DNA of 48,181 nt from Amoebophrya sp. AT5.2 (lineage: Eukaryota; Sar; Dinophyceae; Syndiniales; Amoebophryaceae). The translations under genes were made by a program, and so were the position numbers. A model generated the notes under the pieces. The model worked only from the letters and a program-made list of their open reading frames with translations. It had not been told where the DNA came from and searched no databases. Below, one piece after another: positions 12,401-22,245 of this stretch; within the stretch, counting starts at the first letter, position 1; every line of letters starts with the position of its first letter. The stretch spans positions 1 through 48,181 of the forward strand of contig RXOD01003836.1 in NCBI GenBank assembly GCA_005223375.1. Direction: 5' to 3'.

Positions 12401-13338
12401 GGCTGCGCCGACAAGATCCGTGGACGACTCCTTCCGCTACGACACGAACCTCTCTGCTGCAGCGATGGCCGGCTTGTTCACTTCGCCTGGCCCCCTAGCC
12501 GCGTCGGGGAGGGACGGTGGTGGGGGTGGGAACCATTCGTTTGGCGCGCAGCACGAGGAGATGATGAACGGGCTGGAGGAGATGATCCGCCACGGCCGGA
12601 GCGCCACCGAACGAGACTTTTCCCCGGAGGAGCGCGACAAGGTGAAGAAGTGGGTGCGGAAGGCGCAAGAACTGAAGGGCCAGGTCGTGGAGGCACTGGC
12701 CGAGAGCTGGAGCTCTTGGAACAATGGCGGGGGAAGGCGGGTCGGAGACCTGGTCGACGATTCGATTGGTTGGTCGGCTGGCGGACCTGGTGGTGACGGC
12801 GGCGCAGGCGGCCGGCGACAAGCACAGGCATTCGCGGATGTATAGATACACTACAGAGAAACTTTCAATTTCTACTCTCGCTTTTCGTTCATATTTATTC
12901 GTTTTTCTATTGCTACTGCATTCGCCCTTTGTTTTTGCTCCACGCACGTCCATCTAGCTTACATTCATGGTGTTAGTGGTGTTGTATTATGATTATCTCA
13001 CATCCATTTCTATGCCCCTACATTGATGCCTCACAACATCTCAGATGTACGTCGACCATCGCGGTGGGCCTTCTCCTGGCGACGGCTTTCGATACGGGCT
13101 GCCTGGGTCTGGAGACAACGATGAGGGTGGACTCTCGGAGGAGAAGTCGGCGCTACGGGTCAAGATAGAATCAAGCCTCGAGTACCTCTTTTCCAAATTC
13201 CTCGGCCGCTCATCCGAGCGGACCTCCTTCGACGGCGGAGGGGCACCAGGGATGCCCGGTGACTTCTACTCCAATGGCGGCGGCGCCGCACCACCAGGCC
13301 CGGGCAGCTACGTAGGGGGTGACGGGGGCTTTCCGTAA
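9471..13338 (+). CDS. WW-domain protein with TPR/NDPY repeats and Gln/Pro-rich body, 1141 aa, 3 exons
   Basis: Exons 9471-9664, 9902-12839 and 13045-13338 join in phases 2 and 0 (1142 codons). Residues 8-34 are a clear WW domain: Trp8, the GRPYYYN core with aromatic triplet 20-22, Trp31 and Pro34. WW domains bind short proline motifs, so this is likely an adaptor. The body is disordered: many Thr-Pro-Arg (often GTPRG or ITPRG) repeats, then Gln/Tyr-rich sequence with at least five [SNA]NDPY repeats between genomic 11360 and 11680. Near the end of exon 2 there is a compact charged helix region (EEMIRHGRSATERDF, then KVKKWVRKAQELKGQ), and exon 3 continues with a possible helix (VKIESSLEYLFSKFLG). 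If the second donor (GTATAG) is not used, the protein stops 2 codons later at 12845, and 13045-13338 would be separate. The WW call is firm; the partner is unknown. Confidence 0.82.
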
Positions 13339-13754
13339 CAAAAGCGCGGCTGCGTGGCGGCGCGCCTGGGCATGTTGTGAGCGAGATTCAACTGTTCGTT
13401 TTTCCTTTCTCGATTGTCATTGATCCTGGAGGGGCCAGTACCAATGACAGTGCAATGAATCAGCACTACCAACTAAAAAGCCAGTGACTTTCCCTTTCGT
13501 GGTGTTCGGGTCGAGAGCGAATCGTTCGCATCGAAGATAGAGGGAGCGCCAGTGATGTGGAAAAGATAAAAAATTCAAGTGGTTCGACGCCTGTGCTTTC
13601 GCATCGAGAGGGTGGATTGAGATCGATCGTTTTTAAATATGAGTACATATTTAGAATTTTCCTAATCCGACCAGAGAATAAGGAGCGATTTACCGATACG
13701 AGAGGCCGCGAAAAAATCGGAGCGAGTTCGCATCGCGATAGGGATAGTATCGAC

Positions 13755-15338
13755 ATGGCGCCAAGTGGCCAGTCCCAGTGAGTAGAACGAAAGCGAATGT
13801 CGCCTCTGAGGATTAGAGTGCGCAACCAAACGCGCGGAGGAAGAGCCCGGACCACGAGAAGCAGACCCCTGTGTTTACAGGCGCACATAAGCGAAGCAAG
13901 TATTTTTAGTACGATCGAGGATAGCACAACCACACAAGAACTATAGAGGCTAAGCAGCAACACCAACAGTGAGTCTCACTTTGAACCAGAAACGAGAATA
14001 GAATCGTACGAAGTACGGTCGCGTACAGTCCTTCGGGTCAAGAGCGTACTACTACTACCAACTCCAGGAAGAAGCAAAGGCAACAGGAGCAGGAACAAGA
14101 TGCCGCCGTCGTTGGATGCGTCGCGACTGCTGAGTCCGTACATGGACATGCTGGAGCAGAACTCCTCGACCGGCGTGGCCGCCTCCCACATGCCGATGGC
14201 GCCCCCGATCAAGAAAGCGAGTCCGCTGATGAATCCCTTCGAGCAGGTGCCGGGGGTCGGAGGCGGGGGTGTTCATCACAAGGCGGGATCCGTGTCGACT
14301 TCGTTCCTCAACAGAGAGGGCTTGATGGGGGGTCAGCACCAGCAGACCGTGCACGACGGCCATCAGAACATCACTTCCAGCTTCTTTGACGGAGAACACG
14401 CACAAGCCGGTGCCAATTGATCAAAACGACTCTTCCAATTTGATTTTTCGGCAATTAAGAAAAAAATATATTTTTATTAAAAAAAATGCTGATGGTGATG
14501 CCGTATGTATCTTCTAGTATGCCAGAAATTGTGCCACGAAGCACTAACTTCATCGTCTTCACAACAGCCCCGGGCTTTTCGTCGAGCAAGTGCTCGCGGT
14601 CAGGACCGCCGCCGATGCTGAAAACCTCGTTCCTGGACATGAAGCGAAATCGTATCTATCAGACTAAAAAACTATAAAAATCGTATCGAGAAGGCCTTCT
14701 ACTAGTAGGTAGACGTAGAAGCAGATGCTTAGCCTTAGGTAGTTGTTCAACAACCACGGTGTTGATAGTATAAAGATAATCATAAATGAATCAAAAAAAT
14801 ATCAGGACCGGGAGCTGCGGGGGAAGTAGGTCACGATATCAGCCGAGGTGTCCGGAAGTCAAATGCAAAAGTCCACGCACGAAAAACAACGAGTTTCACT
14901 ACGACAGAGGGCGGGGGAGGGGATGCTAGTACTACAACTACCAGTACCAGTGGTGGAGGTGGTGGCGGTCACGGCCACCATACGGTCACTTGGGTGTCGG
15001 GCGAAAAGACAGAATGTGGACACTGGACGCCGAACCAGCTCGAGCAAAAGTGCAGCAGCGCGGTACTGTTTATACCTTCCTTGGTGTTCGAGTCGTTCGT
15101 CGCGGGCTGCCTTTTTACTCGTTATTCACCTTGCGACGTCCAACAAGCTACAAATCAATAATATGCTGTAGCTGTTGTTCCTTGAACGACTCCAGTCAAA
15201 TGGTACGCGACTTTTGAAAAGCTATTGATACTAAAAATTGATGCTCAGGGCATGGGGGAACCGAAGCTCATGGTGGGGGAGCACGGACATCAACACAATG
15301 CAGCGAGTAAAGCCCACTGTTGCAAGGCGGCCTCCTGA
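13755..15338 (+). CDS. Unrecognised small protein, Gly/His-rich middle, 297 aa, 5 exons
   Basis: Five short exons fit together: 13755-13777, 13970-14409, 14568-14651, 14806-15062 and 15249-15338, phases 2, 1, 1 and 0, total 298 codons. Donors are GTGAGT, GTGCCA, GTATCT and GTACTG, each paired with an AG acceptor. The first exon is only 23 nt (ATG at 13755). The largest exon has an in-frame ATG at 14100 that could be an alternative start. The protein has a Ser/Met-rich first half, a Thr-Thr-Thr-Ser run followed by GGGGGGHGHH, and Cys/His residues near the end (KTECGHW, KAHCCKAAS), which might bind metal, though no known zinc motif is complete. No family recognised. Its reality rests on phase agreement and amino-acid texture; the last exon may be longer through a GTAAAG donor at 15307. 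Confidence 0.55.
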
Positions 15339-15364
15339 TCTTCCATCGAATCGTCGGAGTCCAA

Positions 15365-15420
15365 GGATGGTGGACGCTGGTTTAGACGAGGAGGATGGTC
15401 GAAGCTGGTTTAGACGAAAA
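15365..15420 (+). repeat. 28-bp tandem duplication, two copies
   Basis: Two adjacent 28-bp copies (15365-15392 and 15393-15420) beginning GGATGGT and sharing GCTGGTTTAGACGA differ at a few positions. The unit is not a multiple of three and lies just after the small Gly/His-rich gene, so it is probably non-coding. Confidence 0.8.
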
Positions 15421-15748
15421 GTAGGCTTCGCTCATATCTAAGAGCAGCAGACGAACTGAATTCTGGGACTGGACTGGGTTGGGTTTCGTGCCGGAAAAAA
15501 ATGGTCGATTGATCATAGTAAAAATTTAGCGAGGATTGGGAGTCTTGCATGCAGCAGTGCGGCGTATGCCTGTGTTCGCGCTGCGCTGCCTTACCAATCG
15601 CAGAACAAGTTGAAAATGTGTTTCGAAAAGTTAAGTAGTTGCAATTTACAGAAGTTACAGATAGCTCTAGCTCTACTCCTACTAAGTATACTATTTCTAG
15701 GTTTATTTGCTGCAGCTCTACGGTTGACGATGACTTAAAACGCTTTTG

Positions 15749-16216
15749 TTAATGTTGAGCTTGTTTTGAATTTGAATTTGAAAGATGGGAGACACGGATA
15801 GATACATTGCCAGATGATGAAGGTACTATTTATTCAGAAGCCTTGTTACTCTCCCTCTCTCAAAGTCTAGTTGATTGCTTGGTTAGATATATGCAGACAC
15901 AGGAGGATGGCTGGAGCTGCTCTCGGTCAGTGGTTCGCGCGTTTCTACCGGGTCCGGGTTGGTCCCAGAATTAAAAAAAAACGAGAACCACGGACCCCCA
16001 CCCTGAAGTATAGTAGTAGACTACACCTTCTGTCGGCTGGTTGTGGTTCTGCCACTCCTTCTCGCGTACTTGCAGTGAGCTGCTGGTGCGTGTATCGGAA
16101 GGAACCATAGGAGAGGAAACTTCAGGGCAGTGCGGTGGAAAGCGCGAAAAGTACTTTTGACGGCTGCGAGGAGGAACGAGAAGCAGGCTCCTGGCAATCT
16201 ACGATCTGATGAATTT
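15749..16216 (+). CDS. Candidate small multi-exon gene, unresolved ends
   Basis: Three coding-like pieces join in phase. One ends at 15822 before GTACTA (last residues IDTLPDDE). The next is 15897-15951, ending before GTCCGG. The third is 16076-16150, reading SELLVRVSEGTIGEE and on to KREK, ending before GTACTT. A final piece, 16187-16216 (LLAIYDLMNFKCN then stop), fits in phase but needs an intron of only 36 nt. An alternative first exon starts at ATG 15907 in another frame and also splices in phase to 16076. The acidic reading is more natural, but the start is not found. No product recognised; treat as a probable gene with an uncertain model. Confidence 0.3.
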
Positions 16217-17285
16217 CAAATGCAACTGAAATGTAAGAAACTGACCAACACTCTCTACCCCGGAGAGGTGCGACGATTGTGGCTACAGCTCCCCCAGCGC
16301 TCCTACAGTATTTAAGTATACGTCTTTCCTGCTTGTTACTGAGCTCCCATTTATAAAGGAAGATTTCATTATTTGTAGATCCTTGTCGTTGAATCGCCAT
16401 TACTAATGATTAGCTGAATGCACCGATCATGCGCAGGAGGACGCTTCGGCTAGTTCGTTACTGCGTATCGTACTGGATATATTGTGAAAGAAGATCATTC
16501 AACAACTAGGCACCAAGTGCGTCCTCATTACAACCGCAGTCTCATGTCTTGACTTTTACCTGGCGACCTGGCAGAGCGAGGGGGCTCCACAGGGAGCCGA
16601 AAAAGCAGCCCTAAAAACTCGGGACCACGCACGGTAGATCGACAGGACAGGACGACCCCAACAGTTTGAAGAACCAAAATGCAGGTACCCCAAGTTTACG
16701 AAAAACCCTGCCACTACATCGAATGATCGATTACTTCGAACTGCAGTGAGGTGCAAAACAGCTGCAACATGCACTACGCATTGACGATGTTGTTGCGCTT
16801 GCGGCTGGCGGTGTGTGTCCACGGCGAGCTAGTCGTCATCAGTTTCAACTGCTCGAGGTCGAGGCCCCTTCGTGTCCAATTTATGTAATTGTCCTTTGAT
16901 TCCTTTCTGCGAACAACGGAACACATGATTCCAGCAGCTGCCAGCGAGGGAATGCGAAGTCAAGTGCCATCTTCAAAAAGAAACTCACTTTGCAACTCTG
17001 AAATTAATTTTTTTATTAATCGAAGCGAGAGGCAGAGGACGAGGAGCGAGCTGCGAGCAGCAGGCAGGCTGTCTTCAACCGTCTTGATTTCGTTTCGCAG
17101 AGGGGCGTTCGACATTGACAAGGTCGACGAACAAAGTGTGAGAGTGCCATCGAAAATGAATGGTGCGATCGTGATCGTCCCCGTGATGGTTCTCGATATC
17201 ATCTATCAATCAAGGTCCAGGCGGAAGGGGAAGGAGGAGGACACAATAAACGTATCTCCGAGCGCTAGTGGCAAATAAACAAATC
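16217..17285. other. Intergenic stretch with one possible exon
   Basis: Mostly AT-richer sequence. The frame ending at 17278 contains a coding-like part from about 17102, just after a TTTCGCAG acceptor, reading FDIDKVDEQSVRVPSK. A second short coding-like piece lies near 16556-16650. Neither could be tied into a complete gene. Confidence 0.3.
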
Positions 17286-17819
17286 ATGGGCGTACTGTCG
17301 GAGTTTCTCTCGCAATTTCTGGAGCCAGCAACGTTCCAGGCCGATCATGGTATGAACCAAATTTTGTTCATACACTAAGGAACGATGCCGAAGATCGAGA
17401 TGCTCTTCATTCCCAACAATTAATGAGCTGTAGTTGTGGTTGATAAAGAAATATTCTTGACTGACAGGGCTGATGCAGCTCGGTTCGAGAACAAGAGGAG
17501 TGAAGCCGATGGAGACTGCGGTGGACGACGGTACTTCGTTTTCATGTTGAGTTTGTAGCTTATTTAAAATATACTGTCGTGGATATTAGCGCTGTCGACG
17601 TTCTTGATCAAGAACAACCAGAGGCCCAGATGAGTACCAACCGCAGCTGAACAAATTCACAACCACAGCAACGCGACCTCTGGCGGCGCCGCCGGGGCGG
17701 ACAGGCGGCGCAAAAAGGAATGGGGCCTCTCCGTCAAGTCGGACCAGCTTTCAGGACTCATCAACAGAAGGGACTTCAACAGAAGGGACTTCGACAGAAG
17801 GGACTTCAACAGAAGGTGA
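17286..17819 (+). CDS. Unrecognised 99-aa protein ending in RDFNR repeats, 3 exons
   Basis: Exons 17286-17349, 17468-17530 and 17647-17819 share phase 1 at both junctions and give exactly 100 codons. Donors are GTATGA and GTACTT. The protein begins MGVLSEFLSQFLEPATF, continues with a short charged exon, then KKEWGLSVKSDQL and ends in pentapeptide repeats (NRRDF) encoded by the 15-bp tandem repeat. The stop TGA is created by a 6-bp insertion in the repeat; the same repeat continues in frame after it. If GTGAAG at 17816 were a donor, the gene would continue. The Met-Gly start leaves room for N-myristoylation, which is speculation. No family recognised. Confidence 0.5.
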
Positions 17820-17845
17820 AGGGACTTCAACAGAAGAGACTTCGG
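17765..17845 (+). repeat. 15-bp tandem repeat, five copies, one with a 6-bp insert
   Basis: The unit CAGAAGGGACTTCAA is repeated at 17765, 17780, 17795, 17810 and 17831, with small changes; the fourth copy carries six extra bases (GTGAAG) after CAGAAG. The period of five codons keeps all forward frames open, which explains several overlapping short frames here. Confidence 0.95.
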
Positions 17846-19021
17846 CGAATCCGGACGATAATAATGCGGAGGACGATGACACCGCGTCGTAATGTTGAAG
17901 CCGTCCTCTGCGGAAGATAATAAATTCACCATTTCTGACGGCGACGACCGCAAGAGAAGATCAATACGATGGATACAATCCACGAAATAAAACGTCTGGA
18001 GATCAATGAAGGCCACACCAGTCAAGAGGTTACAGAACACTTCCACGGCCTTGCTGTTGCCCCTCCAGTAGAGCAATCACGACTCGTAGAACAATATAGA
18101 AAAAAAATCAGACTCCGAATCCCCGAGAAAACGATGGTTTGTAGAAGACTTTCGAAGATCCGACACCGACACCGACGCAGGTCGATTCCGAACAACACCT
18201 ATCGACGTTCTTGTTCTTGTATTTGTAAACGCAGTGTCTAGAAGATGAAAAAAAAAAAGATGAAAATGTTTGCAGCTAATGCAGCTATAATGAGAATGCC
18301 CAATTTGAAGATGGGGCTACCCATTCCGCTGGATTGTATCAAGGGCAGGAGACCACGAGAAAGTTCTTGTAGCCCATCTTCGCCCGCGCCCGGCCCCATT
18401 GCAACTAAAAGAGTAGAAGATTCAAAATCTTAAATCTTGTACGTTCTTCGGATGCCCATGCCACTCTGACTCTGAGCTTTTGTTTGAAGCGAACGAACAC
18501 GAAGATCGAAATCAACCAGACAGTTTGAAGCGGTCGGACTTGCGACTCGCGTAACCTCGAGTAGCCGTCTTTCGATTGCAGAGGGGGTTCTGTGCCGGGG
18601 TGGGGGTTGTGGCCCACTTCTCGAGAGCGGTTTGCCGATCACTGCATCATTGTTGGCTTACCAGCGGTAGAGAGCACCCAATTTTACTGTTTTCCGTGTG
18701 CATGTTCCGGTACCAGAGGAGGGGGTACCCATGTTCGCCCGGTTCTGATTCGTCTTCTTTCAGTGATCGTGATTCTTCTGTCCTGACCGTGATTATTCAT
18801 CTCAGAGTTCCTCCTGGACTTCAGGCCGTGCGATATCATGTTCTGTTGGTAGACGTAGAGATCTTCTTCTTCACGCAGCGACAGTCTGTGCTGATTGGGC
18901 GGTCTCCCATGCGGACCGCTTATCCATAGCCTCGCTGGCGGACCCAGCCTAGGCAGCGAAATCAATGCAACAGTAGGTGGTCGTGCTGGAGGACCTGGTG
19001 TTGACCGGAACAGATGAGAAG
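17846..19021. other. Stretch with short coding-like pieces, no complete gene
   Basis: Pieces that look translated include an ATG at 17892 (MLKPSSAEDNKFTISDGDD...), a frame at 18245-18433 with a Ser/Pro-rich end, and a piece after an AG at about 18950 reading SEINATVGGRAGG. Splice sites and phases do not let me join them. They may be exons of small genes or the 5' part of the helical-repeat gene that follows. Confidence 0.3.
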
Positions 19022-21571
19022 ATGATGGTGGTAGGAGCACCGACTTGGTATCCGCGTCTCAGCCCGACGTCCGCATCTCTTCATCTCTGCAGAACCGCGA
19101 GGGTAACACTTTCTACGTCAGCTGGTTGCGTGGTTTGCCCCTCGCCCAGCAGCACAGGCCATGTGCTACTTGGCGCAGCAACACCCCTGCTCAGGCACGA
19201 AGATAGCGAAGGCCACCGAGTAGAAGATTCTGCCGGGGGGGGCTCCTTTGCGGCGAGTTGCGGCGGAGGCCGGGCGCGCCGGCGTCCAGGAAGCTGCGAC
19301 CGGGACGTGCTGCGTGGCCACGGAAGGCATAGCCGTCGCCATCCCGCGAAGCCGGAGCCGCTCCCGCCGCATGTGGTCGCATTGCAGACCATCGCGTCTG
19401 GAAAGCGTTTATCGCACGCCCTCAGCCACAGCAGTGTGTTCTACGACGCGGACGCCTGGCGCCTCGCGAAGTTTCAGCTGGATGTCCATCTCGACTCCAT
19501 GGACGGCAAAGATCTCGCGCGTGTGATCACAGCTTTAGCGGTGTCTGGACAGCTGCTTTCGTGCGCGAACACGGCGGAGCGCCTCAGCTCCCGGCTGCGG
19601 CGGACGGTTGGCACAGACCTCTCGTGCCACGAGGTCGCGAACCTCTGCTACGCCGTGGCAACCTCGTCCCTTGCAGAACAAGATGAAGACCAAGGCGCGC
19701 CACAGCAAAAAAGTCCACGAACACCAGGGGCAGAAAACGCGGCGAAGCTGCCCCTTCTCGCAACCCTCGGCGTCGCTTTCCATGCGCGCGCCCTGGAGGC
19801 CAAGCCGCGCGACGTGCTGCTTGTCGCCCAGGCGTTCGCGATTGCCGATATCCGCGATGCGGTTTTGTTCGCCAAACTCGCCGCCGTGAGCCAGCTGACG
19901 CTGTCCTTCTTCTCGAGAAGCGAGGCGATCCAGGTGTTGGACAGCATGGCAAAGTTACGGTTCCGCCACGAGGGATTGTTGCTGCAAACGGCAACGGCCA
20001 AACTCCGGAACGCGAGGGACGGAGACGAAGCGGCTTCCCTACTCCCGCACGAAGTGTTCGCGGTGGCGCGCGTGTATGCTGCGTTCGAGATGGTGGTGCC
20101 CGCGGTCCGAGAAGCCATACGAAAGAACTGGCGGAGGGCGGTGGATGCGAGCATGTTTACGGGTCGGAGTGAGGAGGTTGTCGGGGACGGAGATGCTCGT
20201 AGTACGGGGGAGGACGAGATAGTGGAGACGGCTGCGCCCGAAATCTTCGCTGGGGCGAAAGTCCATGTTGATGTGACGGAGGCAGATGACGAACAACGAC
20301 CGCCTGCGGCGCACGCGCAGATAGCGCAACTGGCAGAATTCCTCGTGTGTGTGCATGAGTTGGAGTTCGATTTTCTGCCCGCCGTGGTGGACGAAACGCA
20401 ACGAATCATGAACCGGGCCTGTGGCGCTGGCCGGGGAGCGGGGTTGATTCGGTCGCTCTCGCCCGTTGCAGTGTGGCGATACTTGGTTGCGGCGGCAGAG
20501 GGTGCTGCACCGGGTTCTGCAAAGGACGTTGGATGGCGAAACAAGGCTCAGTCGGGACAGGACCAGGAGAGCGAAACCGACGGCAGCTCACCCAGAGCAT
20601 CCTCCTCGCTGGAAGATGAAGTGAATCGGTCGGCGCAGGAGTGGCTTTCCAGTGCGACGACGAGAGAAGCGATGCCCGGCGGAGTGGACTGCAGATACGC
20701 GGCGTTTCAAAGTGCGCTGTTCACTGTGCCTTCCCTGCCCTCGATGCTGCGAATCGCCGGCGTCTGGGCGGAGGCTACTCCAATGGATCTGGAACCGCTT
20801 GTCGCTGTGTGCGGTCGGTTGCTGGCAGAGGAGGAGCAGCGACAGCAGCAGCGGATACCCGAAAAAACTGCTTTCAGCTTGATCGATCTTTGCCATATGG
20901 CAAAGGGTGCCAGGAAGCTGCCTCCCTCGCTCGCGCGAAGGCACATCGTGCCTCACCTTGCGCCAATGTTGGAGAGATCCTTACAGTCGTGGCAGGAGAG
21001 GGCGTTTTCCGCGTGTGATCACACACCCGCGCAGGATTCCGGTGACAAAGATAATCGGATTTACTGGGAGAGCCTTGCCCTGTCCGCGAAGGTGCTGCAG
21101 ATCGGAAATACTAGCGAGACGTGCCGGCAAATTGCGGCCCAATCTGACGAGAGCAACTGGCAACTACGCCGCCACTTTTGCGGCCTTCTGCCGGCGAAGG
21201 CGGTTGCGACTGCGAGAGAAGAAGGGAAGAAGAATGGAACGACATCACCAGTCCCCTTGCACCTGCGCGACATGCTCCGGAGACGAGTAGCAGTAGAGCC
21301 GCAGCCAAACGAGAGACTACTACAAGCGGCATCTTCCGGCTCCGAGTCCGGCGCGGCAGGCGAACGCGATCGCGGAAGCACCTGGTTGGCGGAGTTGCTG
21401 CCACACTACCTTGTTGTCGGTGAGTCAGAAAGGACAGAAAAAACGATGCTGCTGACACCGGAGAACTTCGTTCGAGGCGAGGTGTCGCAGGAAACGCTCG
21501 CGATTTGCACTGAGTACGGCATCACGCGACGTGCGGGATACCGGGACAAGTGGAACGGGAACAAAATGTAG
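19022..21571 (+). CDS. Alpha-helical-repeat protein, possibly organellar RNA-binding, ~849 aa
   Basis: A single long exon. From about residue 140 it is built of amphipathic helix pairs of the type DLARVITALAVSGQL and EVANLCYAVATSSL, spaced roughly 35-40 residues apart, with further pairs at VLLVAQAFAIADIRDAVLF and EVFAVARVYAAFEM. This texture is typical of the heptatricopeptide/FASTK-like helical-repeat proteins that many alveolates use for mitochondrial rRNA and mRNA. I see no clear C-terminal RAP domain, so the assignment is tentative. The C-terminus has a low-complexity acidic link and a conserved-looking tail ending with DKWNGNK. The start is uncertain: ATG at 19022 is the first in frame, but an AG acceptor at 18975-18976 is in phase and the frame before residue 120 is poor, so upstream exons are likely. 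Confidence 0.55.
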   Translation: MMVVGAPTWYPRLSPTSASLHLCRTARVTLSTSAGCVVCPSPSSTGHVLLGAATPLLRHEDSEGHRVEDSAGGGSFAASCGGGRARRRPGSCDRDVLRGHGRHSRRHPAKPEPLPPHVVALQTIASGKRLSHALSHSSVFYDADAWRLAKFQLDVHLDSMDGKDLARVITALAVSGQLLSCANTAERLSSRLRRTVGTDLSCHEVANLCYAVATSSLAEQDEDQGAPQQKSPRTPGAENAAKLPLLATLGVAFHARALEAKPRDVLLVAQAFAIADIRDAVLFAKLAAVSQLTLSFFSRSEAIQVLDSMAKLRFRHEGLLLQTATAKLRNARDGDEAASLLPHEVFAVARVYAAFEMVVPAVREAIRKNWRRAVDASMFTGRSEEVVGDGDARSTGEDEIVETAAPEIFAGAKVHVDVTEADDEQRPPAAHAQIAQLAEFLVCVHELEFDFLPAVVDETQRIMNRACGAGRGAGLIRSLSPVAVWRYLVAAAEGAAPGSAKDVGWRNKAQSGQDQESETDGSSPRASSSLEDEVNRSAQEWLSSATTREAMPGGVDCRYAAFQSALFTVPSLPSMLRIAGVWAEATPMDLEPLVAVCGRLLAEEEQRQQQRIPEKTAFSLIDLCHMAKGARKLPPSLARRHIVPHLAPMLERSLQSWQERAFSACDHTPAQDSGDKDNRIYWESLALSAKVLQIGNTSETCRQIAAQSDESNWQLRRHFCGLLPAKAVATAREEGKKNGTTSPVPLHLRDMLRRRVAVEPQPNERLLQAASSGSESGAAGERDRGSTWLAELLPHYLVVGESERTEKTMLLTPENFVRGEVSQETLAICTEYGITRRAGYRDKWNGNKM

Positions 21572-22245
21572 TTTCATGATACATGGTGCATTTGCATTTC
21601 ATCATTTCCATCCTCTGCCTTGAAAGATCGGTGGTCGACTCGACTCGACGCATTCTGATTTCGAAGCTCTTACTCTAAGTGGAAAGGCCTCGGGCTCGGA
21701 CATCAAACCAGGATCGGATTTTTTCCTTGAGTTTCGGCTCGCGCCCCGTGTGATTTCAAATCAGCAAACCGCTCTGTCTGAAAGGAAAGGATACAATATT
21801 GTCGCGATTTTTTTGTTATCGAACTGCATCCTGCAGGGCCCCCTACCTACAGAATACCCGTGCATCAAGGACACAGAAGTGAGTGCTTAAAGATAAAGCA
21901 ACATTAGCAAATAAATTGTGGTGGAAGAAGTTTTGTCTTGGAGAGTCAAATTTTCATGGAAAGGGCATAGGGGCCGCGATGGACGGGGGCGAGGAGAGCA
22001 GGGCACGCTAGAAAAAGCTGGAACATGATCAATATTGTCTTCTATTACTATTTCTTTAGTCGAGCTTTGCCCTTGCCGAGCGTTGTAAACGAAAACTGGT
22101 ATGAATGTAGTAGATGCATCATGTACCCTGCTGCAACAGCAGCAGCACGTTAGCTTAAGCTTTCTTGAAATTTCATCGCACCTCTAGTCTCATAAAGCAA
22201 ATACTTCGGCGCCTCGAAAGTACTCGAAACTACGGGGCCAGCAGA
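21572..22245. other. Intergenic, nothing identified
   Basis: AT-richer sequence between the helical-repeat gene and the RING gene. No frame or structured element stands out. Confidence 0.6.

Noticed and set aside
11479..12414. 311-codon minus-strand frame
   Set aside because: Antisense of the WW protein's Gln/Pro-rich exon; GC-rich third positions leave the opposite strand open.
17657..18076. 139-codon minus-strand frame with Leu-Lys-Ser repeats
   Set aside because: Produced by the 15-bp tandem repeat, whose five-codon period leaves the frames open; + strand exons fit better.
19648..20544. 298-codon minus-strand frame
   Set aside because: Antisense of the helical-repeat gene, whose + strand reading has clear repeated helices.
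19022..21571. RAP-domain protein
   Set aside because: Helical repeats suggest this group, but I could not find a convincing C-terminal RAP domain, so the name was not used.
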